Shown here in pieces: positions 15,256-21,658 of a stretch of DNA of 29,969 bases. The DNA lies in the NCBI GenBank assembly GCA_964397665.1, contig CAYNJW010000010.1:1-29969 (forward strand), in the 5' to 3' direction. The position numbers and the translations under genes were made by a program. The stretch's first letter is position 1. Every line of letters begins with the position of its first letter. This stretch comes from CAYNJW01 sp964397665 (lineage in GTDB: Archaea; Nanobdellota; Nanobdellia; Pacearchaeales; GW2011-AR1). Below the pieces are notes generated by a model, which was given only the letters and a program-made list of their open reading frames with translations, was not told the origin of the DNA and searched no databases.

Positions 15256-15915
15256 ATGGCATTAAGGAAGGCTTCAGCTTATTCTAAAAGATACGCAAGA
15301 CCTTATACTAGGAAATCTAAAGTTAGAACAAAATCTTATATTAAAACAGTTCCATTTTCTAAAATTGTAAAATTTAAAATGGGTGATTTGACAGGATTTA
15401 GAGATGGAAAATATCCAATTGTTTTAGATGTAAAAGCAAATGAAAAAATACAAATTAGAGATAATGCTATTGAAGCAGTTAGACAGTTTATGAATAGATT
15501 TTTACTTATCAAAGTTGGAAAAGAAATTTATCTCGAAATAAAAATTTATCCACATCATATGTTAAGAGAAAATAAAATGCTTACAGGTGCAGGTGCAGAT
15601 CGTATGCAGACAGGTATGGCAAGATCTTATGGAAAAACAATGGGTAGAGCAGCTTTAGTAAAGAAAGGTCAAACAATCTTTTTAGTTGGCGTTAAAAATA
15701 CAAAAGATGAAGCAACTGCAAGAGCATTAGTTCATTCTGTAAAAGCAAGACTACCTTGTAAAATTACAATTGAAACAACTGATAAAAATCATCCAGAAAA
15801 AGGAAATGGTAATATTGTAAAAAAAATTCCAAAAAAACCTAAAAAGAAAAAAGTCAAGGTTGTAGTTAAAACTGAAAAAAAAGCAGTTGAAAAGAAAATT
15901 GTAAAAAAAGAATAA
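15256..15915 (+). CDS. rpl10e: Large-subunit ribosomal protein uL16 (archaeal L10e)
   Basis: uL16 lies near the peptidyl-transferase centre and supports tRNA placement. The 219-residue product starts with RKASAYSKRYARPYTRKSK and has the conserved LIKVGKEIYLEIKIYPHHMLRENKM and GAGADRMQTGMARSYGKTMGRAALV blocks. The last 40 or so residues form a Lys/Val-rich tail (KKPKKKKVKVVVKTEKK) beyond the usual C-terminus; this tail is unusual and probably contacts RNA. The gene starts one base after the eL33 stop, and a gaggt element about 12 nt upstream may serve as a Shine-Dalgarno. Confidence 0.96.
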   Translation: MALRKASAYSKRYARPYTRKSKVRTKSYIKTVPFSKIVKFKMGDLTGFRDGKYPIVLDVKANEKIQIRDNAIEAVRQFMNRFLLIKVGKEIYLEIKIYPHHMLRENKMLTGAGADRMQTGMARSYGKTMGRAALVKKGQTIFLVGVKNTKDEATARALVHSVKARLPCKITIETTDKNHPEKGNGNIVKKIPKKPKKKKVKVVVKTEKKAVEKKIVKKE

Positions 15916-16071
15916 TTCTCTAAAAATGTTTAACTAATAAATAGTTCTATTTCATTATAAAATAATACTATATTACTTTTAAGTTTCAAGATGTAACTTT
16001 TAAGGTATTTGGTATTTAAAGGAAATTATAGTTGAATAATCTATGTTCCATTTCATATTTCTATATAAAGT

Positions 16072-16079
16072 AAGTTGTT
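16072..16079 (+). promoter_or_regulatory. TATA-like element upstream of the 50-codon gene
   Basis: The sequence tatataaa would predict a start near 16101, which would leave the strong Shine-Dalgarno at 16092 outside the mRNA. An alternative core, tatttaaa (16013-16020), would give a start near 16042 that includes it. Which one is used cannot be decided from sequence. Confidence 0.4.
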
Positions 16080-16091
16080 TTATCAAAAATA

Positions 16092-16098
16092 AGGAGGT
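16092..16098 (+). promoter_or_regulatory. Perfect Shine-Dalgarno
   Basis: The heptamer aggaggt (with the following g, aggaggtg) matches the 16S 3' end and sits 6 nt before the ATG at 16105. It stands out because most genes here appear leaderless. Confidence 0.75.
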
Positions 16099-16104
16099 GT
16101 AAAG

Positions 16105-16257
16105 ATGATAATAAATTTAGGTTTTGACTATGAAGGCTTCAATCAAGATGGTGGAAGACAAGCAGATGATTTGAGAAGAACCATAATGAAAACATATCCA
16201 AATAGTATTTGGGAAAGAGACGACACATATGGTCACAGAATTATTGTACCTGACTAA
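16105..16257 (+). CDS. Unknown 50-residue protein with strong RBS
   Basis: A 50-codon frame, beginning MIINLGFDYEGFNQDGGRQ and ending RIIVPD, follows a perfect Shine-Dalgarno. The composition looks like a real folded mini-protein: a hydrophobic strand, then a Gly/Gln-rich turn, a helix with DDLRRTIMKTYP and a strand at the end. Codon use resembles the neighbours. There is no membrane segment. It lies alone between uL16 and the assembly gap, so a further downstream partner may be hidden in the gap. I do not recognise the family. Confidence 0.65.
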   Translation: MIINLGFDYEGFNQDGGRQADDLRRTIMKTYPNSIWERDDTYGHRIIVPD

Positions 16258-16283
16258 AAACAAATACAAGACATTTTTTTATT

Positions 16284-16340
16284 TTATTTAAAATTCCAAC
16301 TGATAACTTTTACCAAACTTTCAATCTTTCTTAAAGTTAC
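16284..16340 (-). other. Open minus-strand frame abutting the assembly gap
   Basis: From the gap edge to a stop at 16284-16286 the minus strand reads 18 codons ending in ISWNFK. It would be the C-terminus of the permuted GTPase only if the unknown gap length preserves the frame. That family usually ends soon after the RDWQ seen on the other side, so this may equally be the end of a different gene. Confidence 0.35.
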
Positions 16341-16440
16341 NNNNNNNNNNNNNNNNNNNNNNNNNNNNNNNNNNNNNNNNNNNNNNNNNNNNNNNNNNNN
16401 NNNNNNNNNNNNNNNNNNNNNNNNNNNNNNNNNNNNNNNN
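16341..16440. other. Assembly gap of exactly 100 N
   Basis: The round number of N marks a scaffold join of unknown length. Gene order and reading frames across it should not be trusted. Confidence 0.98.
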
Positions 16441-17261
16441 AATTGCCAATCTCTTAAAACAAGTCTTGCAGTTCGATCATCATCTGAGACTCCACCCTTC
16501 TTCAAATAACCTCTTTGCTTTCCTAAAACATCTAAGAGAATCTCTGCATCACCTTTTGCTTCAATCTTATAAAAACCTTCTATTTCTTTAGAATAATCTC
16601 TCATCAAGGCTGCAACTGCCAACTCCGGATTTTTTACTCTTGAAGCATCTCTTGCAGATAATTTTGCATGTTTAGATAATTTTCCTTGTTCTGTTGTGGA
16701 ATATTCTTTATCTGGAATAACTCCAGGAGTATCTAAAACTAAAATATCTGAAGTAAGTCTAATCTTTTGCATACCTCTTGTAAATCCTGCTTGAGCGCCT
16801 GTTCCTGCAGCAGATTTACCTGTTAACACATTAATCAGTGTTGATTTACCTGTATTTGGATAACCAACTATCCCAACATGAAAACGAGTCATATGTTCTC
16901 CAAGTTCTATTTTTCTAACTTCTCTTTTTAAAAAATCTCTTAATTTTGCAGTTGAAAGTCTATTCTTAGAAGAAATAAAAATATAGGGTTTCATATCTTT
17001 TGGTAATTCATGCTGTTTTTTTTGAACATTAACCAAATCAGATTTATTTAAAACATAAATTATTCGTTTACCTTTCTTTTCTATTTGTTCTTCCAACTCT
17101 TTATTTCTAGTTTCTTCTGGAAATCTCGCATCTAAAACTTCCAAAATTAAATCAGAGATTTTTATAATTTCATCTACAATCTTTGGGTATGTTTTTCTCT
17201 GTTTTTTTATATTATCAATTTTCCCAGTATGTCTACAACTAAATGAATATCTTACTCTCAT
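16441..17261 (-). CDS. Circularly permuted GTPase (YlqF/MJ1464/Nog2-like), 3' end in gap
   Basis: The G motifs appear in permuted order: NKSD (G4, about 72-75) and SSKN (G5) first, then G1 GYPNTGKST (about 132-140), a G2-region GFTRGMQ, and G3 DTPG (about 177-180). This order is the hallmark of the YlqF/RbgA/Nog2/Lsg1 group of ribosome-assembly GTPases. The N-terminal VLDARFPEETRN matches their DARxP motif. A basic, helical C-terminal part continues to RDWQ at the gap edge. About 273 residues are visible, and the family usually ends shortly after, so little is missing. A ttttaa core (17283-17288) about 25 bp upstream supports the ATG at 17261. The role is probably large-subunit assembly, inferred from the family. 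Confidence 0.88.
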
Positions 17262-17281
17262 GAATATAATTAGAATTTAAA

Positions 17282-17291
17282 GGTTTTAAGG
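17282..17291 (-). promoter_or_regulatory. TATA box of the permuted GTPase
   Basis: Read on the minus strand, CCTTAAAACC is centred about 26 bp before the ATG at 17261. Confidence 0.45.
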
Positions 17292-17356
17292 GTTGGGGTT
17301 TAGTTAGATATTATTTTAATAATTCTGTATCAACTTAAAAGTTACACGCCAAAAGT

Positions 17357-17365
17357 ATTTTAAAC
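17357..17365 (+). promoter_or_regulatory. TATA box of the 17386 gene
   Basis: The core attttaaac is centred about 25 bp before the ATG at 17386. Confidence 0.5.
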
Positions 17366-17385
17366 TTGATAAAATATCTTCTTAT

Positions 17386-17646
17386 ATGAACACTACTTAT
17401 GAATACACTAGGTTACTTAAAAATACTTTAAATGGTATTAATCTTCGAACCTTCTTCTTCGGTGAGACTTCTAAAATATTAGAAAAATACATTAAAACTC
17501 AAGAAAGAAAAATTTTAAAAATTGAAGAAGATGCATATAAAACTAGTAAAAAAATTAGAACTAGAGAGAATGCACATTTAGGTGCGAAATTATTTGGATT
17601 AGAAACAAGAATTCAATTTTCAAAATTTGACCAACGCGTAATTTAA
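17386..17646 (+). CDS. Unknown small basic helical protein
   Basis: The 86-residue product is basic and appears mostly helical, with a possible coiled segment in the middle (EKYIKTQERKILKIEEDAYK). It has no membrane segment or known motif. A TATA core 25 bp before the ATG supports a leaderless gene. It converges with the DEAD-box helicase gene, with only 20 bp between the two stop codons, so transcripts may overlap at their 3' ends. I do not recognise the family. Confidence 0.6.
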   Translation: MNTTYEYTRLLKNTLNGINLRTFFFGETSKILEKYIKTQERKILKIEEDAYKTSKKIRTRENAHLGAKLFGLETRIQFSKFDQRVI

Positions 17647-17666
17647 AATTTTTATAAAATTATAAT

Positions 17667-19337
17667 TTATCTTCTTCCATCACTTGATTTTCTACCACCT
17701 CTTGAACCTCGAAAACCACTCTTATTTGAACTTGAACTTCTAGACTTATGTGAAAAATTTCTTCCATCACTTTGACCTCTTCCATTTCTTGAAGCAGTAC
17801 TTGCTCTTCCTCTTACTAATCCCCTTTTTAGACCTCTTGAATCTCTTGAAGGGCCTCTTGCATTAGATCTTGGCCTATCATCTCCTGAATCCCTAGTATT
17901 TCTTGCATCTCTTGATCTTGGACTTCTAGAATATCCCTCTGAAGATCTTTCATTTCTACCTCTTGAATATCCTCTTGAGTCTCTTCCACCTTCTCTTCTT
18001 GAGTCTCTTCCACCTTCTCTTGAGTTAGAATTTCTTCTTGAATCTCCCCTTGAAATTGTTCTTTCACCACCTTCTCTTCTTGAGTCTCTATTTGATCTTC
18101 CAAATCCTCCAAATGAATGGCTTCTTCCACCTGCTCTACGTCCACCTCCAGATCTTTCAGAACTTCTTCCACGAGAATTACCAAATCTTCCACTACCTCT
18201 GCCTGAACGATCAATTCTTAATTCTAATCTTTCAACATATGGTAACTCTAATCTTTCGATTGTTAAAGATTCATCTTGGTTTACCTTTTGGAAATTCTCA
18301 TAATCTCTATCTGAAACTAATGAAATTGCCACACCTTCTTCTCCAGCTCTAGCTGTCCTACCGACTCTATGAATGTATTCTTGGGCAGTTTTTGGAGTAT
18401 CGAAATTATAAACATGGGAAACTCCTTTGATGTCTATCCCTCTTGCAGCAACATCTGTACAAACTAAAACATTTACATGTCCTTTATGAAATCCTTCTAA
18501 AGTTCTATTTCTTTTATTCTGTGTTAAACCACCATGGATTGCCTGTGCATCTATTCCTTGAGGTTTTAAATTATTTACAATAAAATCTGCATTTCTTCTT
18601 GTATTTGAAAAAACCATTACTAAGTCTGCATTTTCTTGTTTCAATAGTTTTACCAAAAGTGAAAATTTCAAATTATTTGGAACATCATAATAAATTTGTT
18701 TTAATTTTGAAGCATCAATGTAGGATTCTACAGAAACTTCGACAGGATTCTTTGTATGTTTACTTGATAAATGATCAATCTCTGAAGAAATAGTTGCAGA
18801 AAATAACATAGTTTGTTTGTCTTTTGGACATTCTTCTAAAATTCTTTCAACATCATGTTGAAAACCCATATCAAACATTCTATCAACTTCATCAAGAACT
18901 AAATGTTTTACTCCAGTCAAATTTAAAGTCCTTCTATTTAAATGATCTTGAATTCTACCAGGCGTTCCTACAACAATATCTGCAGTAGCTAATTGTCTAA
19001 TCTGTTTTTCAATATCCATCCCACCATAAACAGAAATAATATTACAGGGTAAATATTTTGAAAATTGTCTTAAAGCTGTAGAAATCTGTTCTGCCAACTC
19101 TCTTGTTGGAGTCATGATTAAAGCTTGTATTCCTTTCCCTTTTTTTACAGTCTCTAAAATTGATGCACCAAATGCTAATGTCTTACCAGAACCTGTAGCA
19201 GAACCACCAATGATATCTTTTCCAGCCAAAGCTAGTGGGATTGCTTTCTCTTGTATTTCTGTAGGTTCTTTGAAATGCATCTCATCAATTGCTTTGAGGA
19301 AATTATCACTCAAACCTAGTTTTTTAAATTTTTCCAT
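17667..19337 (-). CDS. DEAD-box-family RNA helicase with long RG/RS-rich disordered tail
   Basis: This is an ATP-dependent RNA helicase core of about 370 residues with all motifs: Q motif (FKEPTEIQ), Walker A GSATGSGKT (45-53), PTRELA (77-82), TPGR (124-127), motif II DEVD (149-152, a variant of DEAD), SAT (180-182), CTDVAARGID (293-302) and HRVGRTARAG (323-332). From about residue 374 to 556 the protein is a low-complexity tail of Arg, Ser, Gly and Asp with repeated GGRDSRREGG-like units and RGG/GRG steps. Such tails bind RNA and can promote condensate formation in bacterial and eukaryotic DEAD-box proteins. The 175-bp upstream spacer is rich in inverted repeats and could be a regulated leader, as cold-induced helicases often have. 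Confidence 0.93.
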   Translation of the reverse strand: MEKFKKLGLSDNFLKAIDEMHFKEPTEIQEKAIPLALAGKDIIGGSATGSGKTLAFGASILETVKKGKGIQALIMTPTRELAEQISTALRQFSKYLPCNIISVYGGMDIEKQIRQLATADIVVGTPGRIQDHLNRRTLNLTGVKHLVLDEVDRMFDMGFQHDVERILEECPKDKQTMLFSATISSEIDHLSSKHTKNPVEVSVESYIDASKLKQIYYDVPNNLKFSLLVKLLKQENADLVMVFSNTRRNADFIVNNLKPQGIDAQAIHGGLTQNKRNRTLEGFHKGHVNVLVCTDVAARGIDIKGVSHVYNFDTPKTAQEYIHRVGRTARAGEEGVAISLVSDRDYENFQKVNQDESLTIERLELPYVERLELRIDRSGRGSGRFGNSRGRSSERSGGGRRAGGRSHSFGGFGRSNRDSRREGGERTISRGDSRRNSNSREGGRDSRREGGRDSRGYSRGRNERSSEGYSRSPRSRDARNTRDSGDDRPRSNARGPSRDSRGLKRGLVRGRASTASRNGRGQSDGRNFSHKSRSSSSNKSGFRGSRGGRKSSDGRR

Positions 19338-19395
19338 ATTATTATTTTTCCATACAGTCTATTAAGAAAGTATATTTCTGTATTTTATAAAGTGT

Positions 19396-19484
19396 CAAGA
19401 AATTTTTTTCTTGAGTTAATGAATCCTAAAAGTCGTTAACCCAAGGATTCGCCATTTACTTCGTACTAATATTAGTGTGAAATG
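19396..19484. other. Hairpin-rich spacer between pyruvate kinase and the helicase
   Basis: The 175-bp spacer (19338-19512) contains four inverted repeats: CAAGAAA/TTTCTTG (19396-19402 with 19407-19413), GAATCCT/AGGATTC (19421-19427 with 19444-19450), CATTT/AAATG (19453-19457 with 19480-19484) and the palindrome ACTAATATTAGT (19465-19476). TATA-like cores exist for both strands (ttttataaag near 19387 for plus, ggtttaaaaag near 19493 for minus). It could be a structured helicase leader, a terminator for pyruvate kinase, or a small RNA. No open frame of note was found. Confidence 0.4.
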
Positions 19485-19512
19485 AAGGTTTAAAAAGCTA
19501 TTGGTCTAGAAA

Positions 19513-20919
19513 TTAAATTAATTTTTTAGCTTCTGAAATTTCCATAAATGTTGGTTGAGATCTTGAATCATATGAACCAGCGATAATAGAAATTAAATCT
19601 TCTTGTTTTAATAATCTCTTTTTTAACAAATCTCTAACTGTAAAACCAATATAATCCCCTATTTTTTTTGACTTATGAACATAAGATGGTTGAACCCCGT
19701 ATGATAATGCTAATTCTCTCATAGTGTTCTTTTCGTAACATTCGACAAAAATTGGAACATTTGCTCTAAATGCTGAAATATATCTTGCAGTTCTTCCAGT
19801 CATTGCATCAGTTAAAATTGCAACAATTGGAAGTCTTTGTGTTGCTATAACTGCAGACTTTGCAAGATAAGCAGATATTTCATTATTAATCATTTTAACA
19901 GGTAAATCATTAAAACCTGGCATTTCTTTTTCAACTTCTAAAGCTACTTTGACCATAACCTCGACTGCTTCTATTGGATGTTTACCCATTGCTGTTTCTT
20001 CTGAAAGCATAATTGCATCTGTTCCAGAGTATATGGCATTTGCCACATCTGAAATTTCTGCTCTTGTAGGTCTAGGATTTTCTATCATTGATTGTAACAT
20101 TTGTGTTGCAACTATTACTGGATGCCTCATAGTTATACATTCATTTATTATCTTTTTTTGTATAATTGGAACTTTCTCTGCAGGAATTTCTATTGCCAAA
20201 TCACCTCTTGCAACCATCACACCATAGGTTTCTTCTAAAATTTCAGAAAGATTATCTACCCCTTCTTGATTTTCAATTTTAGAAATTACCTTAATATCTT
20301 TTCCATATTTCCTAGCTAATTTTCTAACTGCAATTACATCTTGTTTTGTTCTAACAAATGAATGTGCAATAAAATCAATATCATTTTCAACAGAAAATTT
20401 AATAAATTCTTTATCTTTTTTTGTTAAAGTTGGAAGATTTAAATGCACACTTGGGACATTTACGGATTTTTTCTTCTTTATTGAACCATTATTCTCAACT
20501 AAACAAACTAATTTTGTTGAAGTTTTTGAAATAACTTTCAAACTTAATTTTCCATCATCTATAAAAATTCTTGAATTTTTTGGAACATCAGACACGAACT
20601 TTGGGTAATTTACATAAACACAATCTCTGGAAGACTTATCAGATTTTGACCCTTTCAAAAATATTTTATCTCCCTTTTTTAATTCTATAGTCTTATCTAA
20701 ATCGGTAATTCTAACCTCAGGACCTTTAGTATCTATAAGAATTGCAATCTTATCTGAAACTTTTCTAATATTCTTTACAACTTTAAGAGTATCTTTAGGA
20801 GATTGGTGGGCAGTATTTAATCTCATGATATTAACTCCTTTTGTATAAAGTTTTTTTAAAAAATCAACATCACAATTTAAATCAGATATTGTTGCAATAA
20901 TTTTTGTTTTTTTTAACAT
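19513..20919 (-). CDS. pyk: Pyruvate kinase
   Basis: Pyruvate kinase converts phosphoenolpyruvate and ADP to pyruvate and ATP, the last glycolytic step. The 468-residue product has the expected blocks: DTKGPEVR (active-site loop and metal/K+ ligands, with Glu typical of K+-dependent enzymes), KIENQEGVDN, VARGDLAIEIP and ATQMLQSMIENPRPTRAEISD, then GTDAIMLSEETAMGKHP. The C-terminal regulatory-like domain is present. The early NFSH motif reads NTAH (residues 35-38), so the K+-binding Ser is Ala. The length matches the family. A TATA core (20941-20949) is centred about 26 bp upstream of the ATG. The only other candidate for lactate/pyruvate metabolism in the window is the split FAD oxidase unit. 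Confidence 0.96.
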   Translation of the reverse strand: MLKKTKIIATISDLNCDVDFLKKLYTKGVNIMRLNTAHQSPKDTLKVVKNIRKVSDKIAILIDTKGPEVRITDLDKTIELKKGDKIFLKGSKSDKSSRDCVYVNYPKFVSDVPKNSRIFIDDGKLSLKVISKTSTKLVCLVENNGSIKKKKSVNVPSVHLNLPTLTKKDKEFIKFSVENDIDFIAHSFVRTKQDVIAVRKLARKYGKDIKVISKIENQEGVDNLSEILEETYGVMVARGDLAIEIPAEKVPIIQKKIINECITMRHPVIVATQMLQSMIENPRPTRAEISDVANAIYSGTDAIMLSEETAMGKHPIEAVEVMVKVALEVEKEMPGFNDLPVKMINNEISAYLAKSAVIATQRLPIVAILTDAMTGRTARYISAFRANVPIFVECYEKNTMRELALSYGVQPSYVHKSKKIGDYIGFTVRDLLKKRLLKQEDLISIIAGSYDSRSQPTFMEISEAKKLI

Positions 20920-20940
20920 GAAACTATTCTAAAATTTTCA

Positions 20941-20949
20941 CTTATAAAG
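20941..20949 (-). promoter_or_regulatory. TATA box of pyruvate kinase
   Basis: The plus-strand cttataaag reads CTTTATAAG on the minus strand and is centred about 26 bp before the ATG at 20919. Confidence 0.55.
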
Positions 20950-20978
20950 GTTCCTCTTTTGAAAAAATTTTGTAATCT

Positions 20979-21039
20979 AATTTTCAAAAGAAAATTTGTT
21001 TAGTTGAAAAGCAAGGATACTCAAACCTTGGACAAGGTT
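20979..21039 (-). terminator. Hairpins downstream of tRNA-Ser, likely 3' processing/termination region
   Basis: On the tRNA strand, an AACCTTG/CAAGGTT hairpin with a 2-base loop (21024-21039) competes with a second CAAGG/CCTTG pairing (21012-21030). They are followed by an AATTTTC/GAAAATT hairpin (20979-20996) and T-rich sequence. This is consistent with transcript termination before pyruvate kinase, though archaeal termination mainly needs T runs. Confidence 0.4.
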
Positions 21040-21045
21040 CTAAAA

Positions 21046-21126
21046 CGCCGACACCAGGAATCGAACCTGGGAGCCCCGAAAGGCCAAGAGTTCCAGTCTT
21101 GTGCAATACCACTATGCGATGTCGGC
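21046..21126 (-). tRNA. tRNA-Ser(GGA)
   Basis: The minus strand folds as a class II tRNA. The acceptor is GCCGACA/TGTCGGC with discriminator G, followed by a short GCA/TGC D stem. The anticodon stem is CAAGA/TCTTG with loop CTGGAAC (anticodon GGA), then a long variable arm (GCC...GGC) and a T stem CCAGG/CCTGG with loop TTCGATT. The long variable arm and discriminator G fit serine. No intron is present and CCA is not encoded. It lies downstream of uS10 on the same strand; uS10 followed by tRNA-Ser is, as I recall, a recurrent archaeal arrangement. Confidence 0.95.
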
Positions 21127-21195
21127 TTTAACGGTCTTATCTAAACATCACATTCGCGTTAGCGAGACCGAATGGAACTATGTGATGTCGGCTTT
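21111..21195 (-). repeat. 19-nt direct repeat of the tRNA-Ser 5' end
   Basis: The plus-strand actatgcgatgtcggcttt (21111-21129, covering the tRNA 5' end and 3 flanking bases) recurs as actatgtgatgtcggcttt (21177-21195), with 18 of 19 bases identical and 66 bp apart. The second copy precedes the tRNA in its transcription direction. Confidence 0.85.
21145..21188 (-). other. 44-nt hairpin between uS10 and tRNA-Ser
   Basis: An outer 8-bp stem pairs acatcaca (21145-21152) with tgtgatgt (21181-21188), and an inner stem pairs cattcg (21151-21156) with cgaatg (21169-21174), with a TCGC/GCGA mini-stem in the loop. One outer arm lies inside the duplicated tRNA 5' end. It could be a processing element of a uS10/tRNA-Ser precursor or a remnant of a rearranged tRNA copy. 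Confidence 0.55.
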
Positions 21196-21299
21196 GTTAA
21201 CTTTACATCCTTTTAGCAAATTATTTACTAATTTATGTAATGTCCACATTAATAATTAAATGAAATAAAATTGCTTTTTAAGATTGTTGGTTTAAGAAG

Positions 21300-21608
21300 T
21301 TAATCAATCATTTCAATTTTAATAGAAACTGTTCTTGGAATTGAAATTCTCATGATATTGTGTAAAACTTTATCATTTGAAGGAAGATCTAAAACCCTCT
21401 TATGAATTCTCATTTCAAATCTATCAAAAGTAGCTGTACCATCTCCACAAGGAGATTTTCTTGTTGTAACTTTCATTCTTTTTGTTGGCAAAGGTATTGG
21501 ACCACTAACTATTACTCCAGCTCTTGAAGCAATACTCTTGATACTGTCTATAACTTCGTTTAACTTTTCAATATCTACACTCTGTAACTTTATTCTTACT
21601 TTTGACAT
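21300..21608 (-). CDS. rps10: Small-subunit ribosomal protein uS10
   Basis: The 102-residue product matches archaeal S10, which sits in the head of the 30S subunit. It shows VRIKLQSVDIEKLNEVIDSI at the start, the conserved GPIPLPTKRMKVTTRKSPCGDGT loop, the RFEMRIHKRVLDL segment and a final beta strand SIPRTVSIKIEMID. The length is normal. It is divergent from the nuclease gene at 21659 and shares with it a single TATA core midway between their starts. tRNA-Ser(GGA) lies downstream on the same strand. Confidence 0.97.
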   Translation of the reverse strand: MSKVRIKLQSVDIEKLNEVIDSIKSIASRAGVIVSGPIPLPTKRMKVTTRKSPCGDGTATFDRFEMRIHKRVLDLPSNDKVLHNIMRISIPRTVSIKIEMID

Positions 21609-21631
21609 AATGATTAAATAAAAAATATGCT

Positions 21632-21637
21632 TTTAAA
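21632..21637. promoter_or_regulatory. Shared palindromic TATA core for uS10 (-) and the nuclease gene (+)
   Basis: The palindrome TTTAAA is centred at 21634.5. The two divergent start codons, at 21608 and 21659, lie about 26 and 25 bp away. No other TATA-like core with suitable spacing is present in the 50-bp spacer, so one element may serve both directions. Confidence 0.6.
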
Positions 21638-21658
21638 CCTTACTATCTTTTTATTAAA

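Noticed and set aside
17828..18214. 128-codon Glu/Gln-rich minus-strand frame
   Set aside because: It is an alternate-frame reading of the purine-rich helicase tail; no promoter or start signal of its own.
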